Source: Duganella aquatilis (GTDB lineage Bacteria; Pseudomonadota; Gammaproteobacteria; Burkholderiales; Burkholderiaceae_D). From it: a stretch of DNA of 64,000 nucleotides. This document shows positions 40,556 to 49,908 of this stretch, in pieces. The position numbers and the translations under genes were made by a program. How positions within the stretch are numbered: position 1 is the stretch's first letter; every line of letters starts with the position of its first letter. The stretch spans positions 124,001 to 188,000 of the forward strand of contig NZ_WKJL01000011.1 of the NCBI RefSeq assembly GCF_009674565.1. Direction: 5' to 3'. The notes under the pieces are model-generated. The model was not told the DNA's origin. It saw nothing but the letters and a program-made list of their open reading frames with translations, and made no database searches.

Positions 40556-42307
40556 TTAGAACTCTTCCCACTCATCGCTGCCGGCGGTGCTGGCTGCCGC
40601 GGCGACTTTTTTCGGTTTGGCTGCCGGTGCAGGCGCTGGCTTGGCGGCCAGTTTCTTTACCGGAGCGCGGGCGGCGGCGATCGGCTTGACCACTGCTGCC
40701 TTGGCAGCTGGCGCCGGCGCGGACACTGCGGCGCGCTCTTCACCTTCCACCAGCTTGAAGATGCTGACCACGCGCGACAACTCGCCGGCCTGATCTTGCA
40801 AGCTTTGTGCTGCGGCAGCGGCTTCTTCCACCAGCGCGGCATTCTGTTGGGTCATGCTGTCCATCTCGATGATGGACTGGTTGACCTGGGCAATACCAGC
40901 GCTCTGTTCCTGGCTGGCATTGGCGATTTCACTCATGATGTCGGTCACGCGACGCACCGAGGTCACCACCTCGTCCATCGTCACGCCGGCCTGGCCGACC
41001 AGCTTGGTGCCGGCGCCGACTTTTTCAACCGAGTCATCGATCAGCATCTTGATTTCCTTGGCGGCGCCAGCGGAGCGCTGGGCCAGGTTGCGCACTTCCG
41101 ACGCCACCACGGCGAAGCCGCGGCCTTGTTCGCCGGCACGGGCGGCTTCCACGGCAGCGTTCAGCGCCAGGATGTTGGTCTGGAAGGCGATGCCATCGAT
41201 CACGCCGATGATGTCCACGATTTTCTTGGCCGAGGCGTCGATCGAGCTCATGGTGTCCACCACTTGCGACACCACCTGGCCACCCTTGACCGCCACATCC
41301 GAAGCGGCCGAGGCCAGCTGGTTGGCTTCACGGGCGTTGTCGGCGTTCTGTTTCACGGTCGAGGTCAGCTCGTCCATGGCCGAGGCGGTTTTTTCCAGCG
41401 ACGAGGCCTGCATTTCGGTACGCGACGACAGGTCGACGTTGCCGGCGGCGATTTCACGGGAAGCGGTGCCGATGGTCTCGGTGCCGGTGCGCACCTGGCT
41501 GACGATGTCGCGCAGGCTGTTGCGCATTTCACGCATTTCGAAGACCAGGCTGTTCTTGTCGGCGCCGGTGGTGTTGATCGAGATCGACAGATCGCCGCCA
41601 GCGATGGCGCCGGCGATCGACGCGGTGTAGTCCGGCTCGCCGCCCAGCTGTTTCTGCAGGCTGCGGGTGATGACCAGTGCGGCTGCGACCGAGATCGCCA
41701 CGGCCAGCAGGCCCATGATGATCATGAAGCTGCGGGCGCTGGAGAAGCCGCTGGCGGCGTCAACCTGCATCTGCGCATTCATCTTGTCTTCCAGCGCGCC
41801 CAGTTGTTCCAGGGCGGTCATCCATTTTTTCTGCGCCGGGCGGATTTCCTTGACCAGCACGCGGGTGGCTTCTTCAGCCTTGCTGCCCAGCCACAGTTCC
41901 GACGCCTTGGCGATGGCTGGCATCGCGGTGGCTTCCGCTTCCTTGACGGTGACCAGCAGCGCCTTCTCTTCAGGCGTCGATTCCGCCGCGAATTGGGTGC
42001 TCAGCTTGGTCTGGAACTCGGCGTATTTGCCGGCCAGCTCCTTGATACGGTTCATGTCCGCTTCCATGTCGGCCGGATCGGCGATCATGGTCAGCACGCG
42101 CAGCGAGTTGACGCGCTCCGCAACGTTGTTGCGCATATCCAGCACCAGACGGGAGACGACATTATTGACGCTGATCACGTGATCGAGACGGTTCTGAATC
42201 TGCGACATGCGCAGGATACCGACGACAGTCACAGCGACCAGGAACACCAGCACCAGGGCGAAACCGAGGCCCAGCCGCGTTCCGACTTTCATTTTTGCTA
42301 AATTCAT
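40556..42307 (-). CDS. Methyl-accepting chemotaxis protein (Tsr/Tar type)
   Basis: Inner-membrane chemoreceptor, 583 residues. Membrane segments at about 10-32 and 190-212 flank a four-helix-bundle sensor (4HB_MCP) rich in Glu/Ala. After a HAMP-like linker comes the signalling hairpin with tip sequence [20 protein letters not shown]. The end is the pentapeptide EWEEF, a docking site for CheR/CheB methylation enzymes, after a Pro/Ala/Lys-rich tether. Ligand unknown. No chemotaxis operon is adjacent, so it is an orphan receptor. Confidence 0.95.
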   Translation of the reverse strand: MNLAKMKVGTRLGLGFALVLVFLVAVTVVGILRMSQIQNRLDHVISVNNVVSRLVLDMRNNVAERVNSLRVLTMIADPADMEADMNRIKELAGKYAEFQTKLSTQFAAESTPEEKALLVTVKEAEATAMPAIAKASELWLGSKAEEATRVLVKEIRPAQKKWMTALEQLGALEDKMNAQMQVDAASGFSSARSFMIIMGLLAVAISVAAALVITRSLQKQLGGEPDYTASIAGAIAGGDLSISINTTGADKNSLVFEMREMRNSLRDIVSQVRTGTETIGTASREIAAGNVDLSSRTEMQASSLEKTASAMDELTSTVKQNADNAREANQLASAASDVAVKGGQVVSQVVDTMSSIDASAKKIVDIIGVIDGIAFQTNILALNAAVEAARAGEQGRGFAVVASEVRNLAQRSAGAAKEIKMLIDDSVEKVGAGTKLVGQAGVTMDEVVTSVRRVTDIMSEIANASQEQSAGIAQVNQSIIEMDSMTQQNAALVEEAAAAAQSLQDQAGELSRVVSIFKLVEGEERAAVSAPAPAAKAAVVKPIAAARAPVKKLAAKPAPAPAAKPKKVAAAASTAGSDEWEEF

Positions 42308-42645
42308 TTCGTCTTCTTCTTAAGTGACTGTTGATAGAAGTTGCCCTGGACTACGCACGGCTCAGTGTGCGGCGTCCAAACAAAACCCTTGCTGATAAGT
42401 AATAAGCTGTGACAGTAGCAAACAATGACTGCGAATGCAAAAATTTGCAGGTCCACCAGCAGCCAGCATGTAGTTTTTTGGAACCGCAATACACCACGAA
42501 AGACGGTGGATATGTGTGTATATTCAGGAATTATAGATGCAAATTTTGCCTCAAAGCAAGCATTTACTGCCTCCAAAATACGCAAACGAACTTTCTACGT
42601 GGAAATTCTGCCACACCCGATAAAAGTTCGTGTAAATACGTATTT
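42308..42645. other. Intergenic region between the chemoreceptor and dusA
   Basis: Contains the chemoreceptor leader and promoter region. No flagellar-type or sigma-70 consensus stood out, and no gene was supported. Confidence 0.5.
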
Positions 42646-43650
42646 CTACGCAGCAATACGCAGGCGGGCTGCGGCTTCCAGCAGGAGATTGGCGTCGCCG
42701 AGGGCGAGTTTTTTGGAGTCGGACAAAGTCTGACGGAAGGCACGGGCGCCGGGCAAACCGGTCATCAGACCGAGCATGTGGCGCGTGAGGGAATTGAGTT
42801 TCATGCCGTGCGGGCCGTACAGCGCCAGCTGGGCTTGAATGTAGGGAATCATCGCTTCCAGCACCTGTTCGCGGGTCTTCGGCGCGCGGCTATCACCATA
42901 GTAGCGTTGGTCGAAATTGGCCATCACGAACGGGTTGTGGTAGGCCTCGCGGCCCAGCATCACGCCGTCCAGGTGCTGCAGGTGCTGGTCGATTTCAGCT
43001 TCGGTCTTGATGCCGCCGTTGATGATGATTTCGAAGTCAGGGAAGTCGCGCTTCAGCTGGTAGGCGTAGTCATATTTCAGCGGCGGGATTTCACGGTTTT
43101 CCTTCGGCGACAGGCCTTTCAGGATCGCATTGCGGGCATGCACGATGAAAGTCGTGCAGCCGGCATCGGCCACCTTGCCGACGAAATCGCGGACGAAGTC
43201 GTAACTCTGCACGTCATCGATGCCGATGCGGTGCTTGACGGTGACGTCGATCGACACCGCGTCGCGCATCGCCTTGACGCAGTCGGCCACCAGTTGCGGC
43301 TCGGCCATCAGGCAGGCGCCGAACGCGCCCTTCTGCACGCGCTCCGACGGGCAACCGCAGTTCAGGTTGATTTCGTCGTAGCCCCACTTCTCGCCCAGCT
43401 TGGCGCTGGTGGCGAGGTCGGCCGGATCGCTGCCGCCCAGTTGCAGGGCGACCGGATGCTCTTCCTCGTTGAAGCGCAGGTGGCGCTCGACGTCGCCGTA
43501 GACCAGCGCGCCGGTGGTCACCATCTCCGTGTACAGCCAGGTGTGCTTGCTGATGTGGCGATGGAACACGCGGCAGTGGCGGTCGGTCCAGTCCATCATC
43601 GGCGCAACACTTAGTAACCGCTTGTTTTTAATAGGCTTTTTTTCGTTCAT
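42646..43650 (-). CDS. dusA: tRNA-dihydrouridine(20/20a) synthase DusA, start supplied by mobile element
   Basis: FMN enzyme reducing uridine to dihydrouridine in the tRNA D-loop. 334 residues. Family motifs: LSVAPMMDWTDRHCR near 13-27, LQLGGSDPADLA, INLNCGCPSERVQKGAFGA with catalytic Cys near 104, HARNA and INGGI. The first 13 codons (MNEKKPIKNKRLL) lie inside the inserted element. The original N-terminal coding segment (MTIINLPTADQ to PSRRLSVAPMMDW) is now at 55052-55136. The enzyme core is intact, but promoter and ribosome site now come from the element; no Shine-Dalgarno is visible. Confidence 0.96.
   Translation of the reverse strand: MNEKKPIKNKRLLSVAPMMDWTDRHCRVFHRHISKHTWLYTEMVTTGALVYGDVERHLRFNEEEHPVALQLGGSDPADLATSAKLGEKWGYDEINLNCGCPSERVQKGAFGACLMAEPQLVADCVKAMRDAVSIDVTVKHRIGIDDVQSYDFVRDFVGKVADAGCTTFIVHARNAILKGLSPKENREIPPLKYDYAYQLKRDFPDFEIIINGGIKTEAEIDQHLQHLDGVMLGREAYHNPFVMANFDQRYYGDSRAPKTREQVLEAMIPYIQAQLALYGPHGMKLNSLTRHMLGLMTGLPGARAFRQTLSDSKKLALGDANLLLEAAARLRIAA
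43587..43605. repeat. Left attachment site of the dusA element
   Basis: TCCAGTCCATCATCGGCGC is repeated exactly at 55052-55070 in direct orientation. It encodes part of APMMDW of dusA. Confidence 0.93.
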
Positions 43651-43672
43651 TTTGACTGTGTGCAGCTATCAG

Positions 43673-43748
43673 TGCACACGAGGTGCACACGAGGTTAATT
43701 TCTGACGCATAATTCGGGTTTCATTCAACACACAACAATTGCACACGG
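43673..43748 (+). promoter_or_regulatory. Candidate integrase arm-binding repeats, left end
   Basis: TGCACACGAGG occurs twice head to tail (43673 and 43684, 11-bp period) and TGCACACGG once more at 43740 next to the integrase start. A matching pair with the same period lies at the right end (54997 and 55008). Confidence 0.6.
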
Positions 43749-44798
43749 ATGGCAACGTTTACAAAACTCAAAAGCGGCAAATGGCGTGCGCAAGTGCGCA
43801 AGAGCGGAATCTATCGAAACCAGACCTTTCAGTTTAAGCGAGATGCGGAGGCTTGGGCACGTCAGGTAGAAGTACAAGTTGAACACGTCGCGGCTACTGG
43901 CTACCAGCCAATTCCGGATGACTATAGCGTGGGTGATTTGATAGATGGCTACGGGCAAGAGTGTAACATGGGAGGCCGTACAAAGCAGTCCACCCATGCG
44001 ATGCTGAAGCGCGAACTTGGCGCAGTCTCGTTGAAACGCCTTAACAGCATCCATCTTCGCGACCTCATAGATACACGCCTTCAAGCCGGAGCCGGTGGCG
44101 TCACCATCGCTGCGGATCTTTCCTTCTTTGGTGCGATTCTGAAGTGGGGCAAGCATTCACGCAGGCTGGACCTGCCGACGGAATTGACCGTAAATGCGCG
44201 AAGGGATCTCACTGCCCGCAATGTTCAAACACGCAGCGCTGAGCGAAATCGCGAGCCAACTGCTGACGAGCTTAAGAAAATTTACACTCTTTGGCAGAAT
44301 AACAAGCGTCAGAAGATTCCGATGGCAACCTTGTGTGCATTCGCTTTAGCTACAGCGATGCGACAAGAAGAAATCTGCTCAATTCTCTGGAAAGACTTGG
44401 ACACGGAAAAGCGTACTGTAGTCATTCGCAACCGAAAAGACCCACGGAAGAAGATCGGCAACGATCAGATCGTGCCACTACTCCCCGCCGCATGGGCGAT
44501 CATCGACCCATTGCTGCCACAGCAAATGGTAGGTAGGGTCTTTCCATATAACGCAGCAAGTGTCAGCGCCGCATTTACACGTGCTTGCACTAAGCTAGAG
44601 ATAGATGACCTGCATTTCCATGACTTGCGCCACAAAGCCACCAGTGACCTTTTCCGAAGTGGCTTAACAATCCCACAAGTCGCCCTACTAACTGGACACA
44701 AGACCTGGACTCAACTGAAGCGATACACCCATACCAAGCCCGAAGATGTGCATGCCGCACTTACTACCCTAGCAAAGCGCAGTTTGGAGGCCGCTTGA
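43749..44798 (+). CDS. int: Tyrosine recombinase (integrase of the dusA element)
   Basis: 349 residues, phage-type integrase. The N-terminal arm-binding part begins MATFTKLKSGKWRAQVRKSG; a SAM-like core-binding domain occupies about 60-150. Catalytic residues: Arg in ALATAMRQEEICSILW, HDLRHKATSDLF, TGHKTW and the nucleophile in LKRYTHTKPED near 323. It lies just inside the left 19-bp repeat. Integrases that target the dusA 5' region are a known class. Confidence 0.95.
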   Translation: MATFTKLKSGKWRAQVRKSGIYRNQTFQFKRDAEAWARQVEVQVEHVAATGYQPIPDDYSVGDLIDGYGQECNMGGRTKQSTHAMLKRELGAVSLKRLNSIHLRDLIDTRLQAGAGGVTIAADLSFFGAILKWGKHSRRLDLPTELTVNARRDLTARNVQTRSAERNREPTADELKKIYTLWQNNKRQKIPMATLCAFALATAMRQEEICSILWKDLDTEKRTVVIRNRKDPRKKIGNDQIVPLLPAAWAIIDPLLPQQMVGRVFPYNAASVSAAFTRACTKLEIDDLHFHDLRHKATSDLFRSGLTIPQVALLTGHKTWTQLKRYTHTKPEDVHAALTTLAKRSLEAA

Positions 44799-45445
44799 GT
44801 AAATTAGCAACACAAGAACATTTCATTGAGGTAGACCGGTCAGTACGTACACGCTTGGCGCTTGCGAACGAAAGTACTTATTCTTATCTGGTAAGGATTA
44901 CCGCGATGTTCAAAAACCCGAAGGAATTCGGAATGCACATGCGCACTGTGAAAGAATGGCTAGAACCACAATTAACCGATCGAACACGCCCGCTTTATGA
45001 CGAGATGACAACGTTGCTAACTCGAATCGAAAAGGAGAGGCCGCGCAATCGCAGCTGGCACCCGCCCTTGACTGTTCGTGTACCGAAATCTGTAACGCGA
45101 GACGCGGCAGCAAGATATACCGCGCAGCGTGAACGAATTATGGTCTTATTTGAACAAGCCAACATCTCGCATCAGATGGAGCCATTTGTTGCAGCGCAGG
45201 AGAAATACAAAAAAGCGCAGAGTAAGCGGGCATCTGAACAATCAACATTGTCAGAAAGACAGCAATCAAACATCGTGAAGCTATATACCGATAGAGCGTC
45301 CACCGGCTCTGTGTACGGTTATGTGAAAGAACTGGCAAATGAATTCAAAGTATCTCCGACAGCAATACACGCAGTGCTCAGAAAACATGATGTAAAGCCG
45401 AAGACGGCGCGACCGAAAAACTCAATTGATAAGCAGCCGGGCTGA
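44795..45445 (+). CDS. Unknown element protein with C-terminal helix-turn-helix
   Basis: 216 residues, highly basic. Start TTG at 44795 overlaps the integrase stop (TTGA) and has GGAGG four bases upstream, so it is co-translated with the integrase. Mostly helical. The last 60 residues (SVYGYVKELANEFKVSPTAI, HAVLRKHDVKPK) look like a resolvase-type helix-turn-helix. It may be a recombination accessory or directionality factor. Not matched to a known family. Confidence 0.7.
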   Translation: MSKLATQEHFIEVDRSVRTRLALANESTYSYLVRITAMFKNPKEFGMHMRTVKEWLEPQLTDRTRPLYDEMTTLLTRIEKERPRNRSWHPPLTVRVPKSVTRDAAARYTAQRERIMVLFEQANISHQMEPFVAAQEKYKKAQSKRASEQSTLSERQQSNIVKLYTDRASTGSVYGYVKELANEFKVSPTAIHAVLRKHDVKPKTARPKNSIDKQPG

Positions 45446-45496
45446 TTAACTATCGGCCGGTAAAGTTCAGTCCTCACCAACAACACGGAGGACTAA

Positions 45497-45748
45497 ATGA
45501 ACGCAAACACAGACTCAAACACCATCACCACTCTGGCCAAACTGGTTGACTGCTTCGATGAAGAAGGCTTCGCCAAGCTGGCCGGGGTGAAGCTTTCAAC
45601 TCTCGACGCATGGCGCAAACGCGGCAAAGGCCCAGAGTACGTACTACTGGGTTGCAACTATCTCTATCCCATCGCAGGCGTACAACGCCATTTATCGGGC
45701 CTAGTCCGGGCACGCAGTAGCTCCGGCCCGAAGCGCGTACTGCTGTAA
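45497..45748 (+). CDS. Small helix-turn-helix (excisionase/AlpA-like) protein
   Basis: 83 residues. EEGFAKLAGVKLSTLDAWRK then GKGPEYVLLGCNYLYPI is the winged-helix pattern of MerR/excisionase-like 'DNA-binding domain 17' proteins. Strong AT-rich leader with CGGAGG upstream. Probably controls excision or early genes of the element. Family-level call only. Confidence 0.75.
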   Translation: MNANTDSNTITTLAKLVDCFDEEGFAKLAGVKLSTLDAWRKRGKGPEYVLLGCNYLYPIAGVQRHLSGLVRARSSSGPKRVLL

Positions 45749-45862
45749 CTGTTCGGGCGATTCGCCCATTGACCATATCTAATGCCTAGCAAGTGCCAAG
45801 AATCGTCCTTGGAGGGCGGAGCTACGCCTGAAGGATCTAACTATCAATATAAAGGATTAAAA

Positions 45863-46381
45863 ATGAATCAACATATCACTCCAGAAATCAACACCAAATT
45901 CGTCGAAGTCGGCTGTACCCCAATGGCCGCGAGCTCGTCGGCAGTGGACTACTACCATTGCAAAATGGACTTGTATTTCCACTACTGCCCGGATGTAGGA
46001 ACAGGCGAATTCCACCCAATAAACAACTCCACGGAGGTTGTCATTGTCGTTGACTCTGACACAGCGTTGAGCGTAGCGCGCCTTCGGGGCTTACATTGTG
46101 AAGTCATCAAGTTGCATGACATCCGTGATTTCATCTTATACCGTGCTTATAGCACGGAATGTGGTGATTACCGGAGCGCAAAGCGACGCTACAGCGAAGC
46201 TAAAGAATTTTATTATCAAGCCTTCGATAAATACGACTACATCATGGGTCTGCACGAACGTAACGTCAAGCGTCTCAGTAACTCAGCAAAGAAAGTGTCG
46301 AAAGCACAACTGAATTATGCATTTGCGGAGGACGAGCATTTGAACGCTGCAGCGCTCTTTTGGTCCCACCCAAAGCCATAA
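45863..46381 (+). CDS. Unknown element protein
   Basis: 172 residues, AAAGGA before the ATG. It begins with a strand-rich part (EVVIVVDSDTALSVARLRGL) and ends in a charged helical region (YRSAKRRYSEAKEFYYQAFD). It has several Cys and His (YYHCKMDLYFHYCPD) that could bind a metal. No match recognised. Sits in the early-gene block before the replication helicase. Confidence 0.6.
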   Translation: MNQHITPEINTKFVEVGCTPMAASSSAVDYYHCKMDLYFHYCPDVGTGEFHPINNSTEVVIVVDSDTALSVARLRGLHCEVIKLHDIRDFILYRAYSTECGDYRSAKRRYSEAKEFYYQAFDKYDYIMGLHERNVKRLSNSAKKVSKAQLNYAFAEDEHLNAAALFWSHPKP

Positions 46382-46525
46382 GTGCATCAGAAAAGTCGTT
46401 GGTTATCTGTGGCACATGCGGCTTTTCTATTTGGCTTACGTCCGTTTTTTGTAGATTAAATCCAGATGGCAATGGAGCATCCAACGCTTTACCACACCTA
46501 ATGAATGTTAACAGAAAGGAAAAAC

Positions 46526-46771
46526 ATGAATATCCGTCCACTGACGATCCAAAAGACGAATCGTCAACAAATCCTAGCTTGCGACGGGACGCCGCTCGAA
46601 CGGGCCTACATTTACCTTACGCCAGCTACTTGGCAGGCACTACGAGGGCTAGTTGCCAAAAGTGGCAAGCCAACATCACAGGTGATAGAAACATTAATCA
46701 GCGCCGAAACCGGCCAATCTAATAAGGATCAACATGACACTAATTCCCAGCACCATCGGCACGACAAGTAA
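46526..46771 (+). CDS. Small unknown protein, possible ribbon-helix-helix
   Basis: 81 residues. AERAYIYLTPATWQALRGLV-like stretch (ERAYIYLTPATWQALRGLVA then GKPTSQVIETLI) has the strand-helix-helix feel of ribbon-helix-helix repressors. GAAAGGA precedes ATG. It overlaps the helicase gene by 38 bp, so the two are coupled. Possible copy-number or early-gene repressor. Confidence 0.55.
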   Translation: MNIRPLTIQKTNRQQILACDGTPLERAYIYLTPATWQALRGLVAKSGKPTSQVIETLISAETGQSNKDQHDTNSQHHRHDK

Positions 46772-48137
46772 ATCAAAGCATATGCTTTCCGCAAAGGAGG
46801 CTGCAAAGGCACTCTCTGATCATAAAGCGTCCGCGTCGTGGTGTGTGGACATGAGCGCCAACACGCCTATCCTTCTACACGCTCTGTCCAACCGCACCGC
46901 AACAGTACAGGACATAAAGCTGGGCTTCACGGAATGGGCGAACGCATCGCAGATCCGCGTTGAATGCAAGTCGTACCTGGAGTTTTTGAACAGCCTGCCT
47001 GAACGGGTAATGTCGCAGCTTCCCCGCGTCTACGGTCTTGGGATGCGCCCAAACCACGAGCGATTCATCACCGATGGCTCCGGCATTAAGTTAGCGAATA
47101 TCTTCAATCCAGTGCTGTTCGGTGCCCCCTCACCAATTCCAGCCCCATTTGACGTAACTGCCGATCTGTTTGGGCAGCAAGTACCCGAGATCCTGGCTGA
47201 AATGTTGATGCGCGTATTTCCAGCCGAGGACGAGCGCCGCTTCATGGTTCAGCGCATCGCAGCAATCGTCAAAACTCCGATGCGTCGCGTTAAGCACGCG
47301 GTGTTCATCGTAGGCACTGGTGGCACAGGTAAGAGTTCGGTGTTGGACATTATCGAAACTGCGCTTGGCGGGCAGCATGTTAATCGCTCTTCCACTTACG
47401 CGGAACTGTTCGACAAGTTTTCTGAAACGCTGGTGAACAACCGTGTGGTTGGCATCGAGGATAAGGCCATTGGTCGCGGCGGCGAACAATACGTGTACAC
47501 GAACCTGAAGCAGATCATCGACTACAACCAGCGCTCGGTAAGCATCAAGCACCAGCAACGCTCTGTTATGCGGGAGGTGTACAGCCATTTGTTCATTACG
47601 ACAAACAAGCCAGACTTGTTTCCATGGGATGAGAACGAACGCCGGTTCTTTGCGCCGCAATATATAGAGCATAAGGAAAGCGCTGAAGAATCCGGTGTTT
47701 TCCTGACGCGGTTCCACGAGTTCCTCGCCCTACCGCAAACGCCAGCGTACCTCTATCACTGGTTGATGACGGTGGACATGACCGGCTTTGACTATGGGCG
47801 CTGCCCGCGCACTGAGTACATGAACGAACTAGTCAACCAGTCTGTGTCGATGCTGGACACCTTGCTTGATGAATTTCTGGAGGGGCGCGATCTATTCCAT
47901 CCGAGCGACGTCAGCAACTATTTTGTACAGCGCCAGCATCGTGCTAGTCCGGACGAAATCAAATCTGCTCTGACAAAACGAGGCTTCGAGTACAAGCGCA
48001 TGCAGTTTCGTTGCGAGGGCCACGTAGATGCTCGGTTCAGCGTATGGCGAAAAGCTCCGCCAACGGGCCGTCACTTCCGCGACGTCACTGAGGCAGAGGC
48101 GTTTGAACTGATGCAAAAGCAAGGTGTTGCGTTCTAA
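46734..48137 (+). CDS. SF3-type replicative helicase (phage/plasmid D5-like)
   Basis: 467 residues. AAA+ core: Walker A FIVGTGGTGKSSVLD near 193-205, acidic Walker B in NRVVGIEDKAIG near 240 and sensor SHLFITTNKPDLF near 285. The C-terminal winged-helix part (VSNYFVQRQHRASPDEIKSA) follows. It lacks an obvious primase domain, unlike P4 alpha. It would unwind the element's origin, meaning the element can replicate by itself, as satellites and phage-plasmids do. No structural phage genes accompany it. TAAGGA before ATG. Confidence 0.85.
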   Translation: MTLIPSTIGTTSKSKHMLSAKEAAKALSDHKASASWCVDMSANTPILLHALSNRTATVQDIKLGFTEWANASQIRVECKSYLEFLNSLPERVMSQLPRVYGLGMRPNHERFITDGSGIKLANIFNPVLFGAPSPIPAPFDVTADLFGQQVPEILAEMLMRVFPAEDERRFMVQRIAAIVKTPMRRVKHAVFIVGTGGTGKSSVLDIIETALGGQHVNRSSTYAELFDKFSETLVNNRVVGIEDKAIGRGGEQYVYTNLKQIIDYNQRSVSIKHQQRSVMREVYSHLFITTNKPDLFPWDENERRFFAPQYIEHKESAEESGVFLTRFHEFLALPQTPAYLYHWLMTVDMTGFDYGRCPRTEYMNELVNQSVSMLDTLLDEFLEGRDLFHPSDVSNYFVQRQHRASPDEIKSALTKRGFEYKRMQFRCEGHVDARFSVWRKAPPTGRHFRDVTEAEAFELMQKQGVAF

Positions 48138-48305
48138 ACGCCACCGAAGCTACAACTAAAAACCAAGCGGGCATCAAAAGCTTCATCGCATGAATGCAGA
48201 TTGCGTAAGGCAAAGACCGTAAAAGCCGCAAAAGCCAAGTGCAACGGACGCCCTTATAAAAAGTGAAGCAGGCAACTGCTGATCCTAATACCGAAAGGAA
48301 CTACT

Positions 48306-48974
48306 ATGAAATACGATTCAAAAGCAGAACAAGAGGCCGCTGAATTCATCGAGAAAATGGCCGGTGGATACCGCAAGGCAGGCGAATTCGAGTTCATCGA
48401 CGCCCGACTATTTGATACTGCCAATATGCCGTTCAAGGCAGTACTGGACTTCATTCCACATGATCCAGAGGACTGCACTATTGAATTCAAGACGACTGGC
48501 CTGAACAGCCGTAAATCAAAACTTCTAGCCGATTATGCTGTGGTCATGACTACTGCGCGAGGCTATGAGCGAAAGCACCGCATTCATCAAAAGTTTAGCT
48601 GGTCAAATTCCGCGTACAAGCATGGGGAACAACACGCGAAATTACCGCCGCTGCGACATATTACGACATTCTCCAAATGGCCTACATACCGCGAAATTAA
48701 GTTATATCTTAAATTAGGAATATTGTTCTGCCACACCTCAGCTTTAGAGGCGCTGAACAGCGCGTGCAAGATGGCGCGTGCTGGCTTTGAGATTAACTTC
48801 CAGCAAGTTACGCCTGAAGGCATCCAAGTAACGTTTCCATTAAATTCGATGTATCGGCATCAGTGCGATCAGGCATCATCTCGGACATCTGAAAAATATT
48901 CAAGCAAGTCGGCGTGGCCGCTGAAAAAACTGAGCAAAGCAGCATGGCAGAACACTGGCATTAATCTTAAATAA
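48306..48974 (+). CDS. Unknown protein with possible PD-(D/E)XK nuclease motif
   Basis: 222 residues. Residues 43-62 (FKAVLDFIPHDPEDCTIEFK) place an Asp about twelve residues before an E-x-K, which is the pattern of a PD-(D/E)XK nuclease, for example a Holliday junction resolvase. A basic Tyr/His-rich region follows (GYERKHRIHQKFSWSNSAYK). Downstream of the helicase, as resolvase genes often are in small replicons. The call is motif-based only. GAAAGGA before ATG. Confidence 0.55.
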   Translation: MKYDSKAEQEAAEFIEKMAGGYRKAGEFEFIDARLFDTANMPFKAVLDFIPHDPEDCTIEFKTTGLNSRKSKLLADYAVVMTTARGYERKHRIHQKFSWSNSAYKHGEQHAKLPPLRHITTFSKWPTYREIKLYLKLGILFCHTSALEALNSACKMARAGFEINFQQVTPEGIQVTFPLNSMYRHQCDQASSRTSEKYSSKSAWPLKKLSKAAWQNTGINLK

Positions 48975-49057
48975 TAAAATAAAATATAAAAGAGTGACAA
49001 CTTTCACTTTGGTGCAGTTTTCTTAATTAGAAGATTACTGCACCATCTTGCGAAATT

Positions 49058-49882
49058 TCAGTCAGTGTTAAAGAGGTATGTTACCGGCTCTTTATCTGTA
49101 ATAACTGTTCGAAGAGACTGTCCATCGCCATAATTAGTTCTAAAGTATTTCGATGCGTGCTTATTAAACAAAGTGATTGCTTCCGAATGTGGATGTCCAT
49201 ATTCATTATCAACTCCCGCACTAATTATAACGGTGTGCGGCTTTATGAATTTTATCGCGTCACTGGTGATTCCATGGCGTGACCCATGATGCGGGGCAGC
49301 AAGCACATCCGCGCGAATTGCCTCTCCAAAATATTTAGCAATGTTATCCCAGCGTGCACATTCAGCATCGCCCGTGACAAGATACGTGCCTCCCGTTTCC
49401 CGTTCAGTTATCTTGCATACTAGAGAACAGTTATTTGATGAATTCATATCATCAACATGCGGAGAGAAAATTTCAAAATGAAATTCCGTAGCCAACTTAT
49501 AATAGTATCTGGTATCATTTTTTTGCAGTGATATAGAATACTTTTTAAACTTTTGACTAGCGCTCTCATATGATGATATTACATCAAAACATTTTTTTGC
49601 TGTTGAGGTTTCTTTAAAATACTTCGGATACATTATCCATTCTGGACGATACTTATTAAGTACGATTTTCATACCAACTTCGTTGAAATGGTCAGAATCG
49701 TACCCTGTTATTATTAGACCAACGAATTTCTTTCCAGCGAGTATCTTGGAAAGAGCGGCCTTAACGTGCACTATTTCATGCTGAGGATCGAGCGGAACAT
49801 AGGTGTCAATAATAAACGCTTCCGTTTTTCCTGTAACAACAACAAACTGACCTTGTCCAATATTTAAAGTATAAACGTCCAT
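49058..49882 (-). CDS. ComEC-like metallo-beta-lactamase-fold hydrolase
   Basis: 274 residues, no signal peptide. The fold starts LNIGQGQFVVVTGKTEAFII. The metal motif is IITGYDSDHFNEVG (59-70), equivalent to THxDxDH with the first His replaced by Gly. Later ligands are present: GDAECARWDN (D172), LAAPHHGSRHG (H198, H199) and YGHPHSEA (H230). It resembles the soluble nuclease/phosphodiesterase-like domain of ComEC. The minus-strand operon puts it last after a zinc-ribbon protein and a membrane protein. Cargo of a mobile element, so a defence or conflict role is plausible but unproven. Confidence 0.82.
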   Translation of the reverse strand: MDVYTLNIGQGQFVVVTGKTEAFIIDTYVPLDPQHEIVHVKAALSKILAGKKFVGLIITGYDSDHFNEVGMKIVLNKYRPEWIMYPKYFKETSTAKKCFDVISSYESASQKFKKYSISLQKNDTRYYYKLATEFHFEIFSPHVDDMNSSNNCSLVCKITERETGGTYLVTGDAECARWDNIAKYFGEAIRADVLAAPHHGSRHGITSDAIKFIKPHTVIISAGVDNEYGHPHSEAITLFNKHASKYFRTNYGDGQSLRTVITDKEPVTYLFNTD

Positions 49883-49908
49883 AAGATCCCCTTTTGATAA
49901 GTTTTGAA

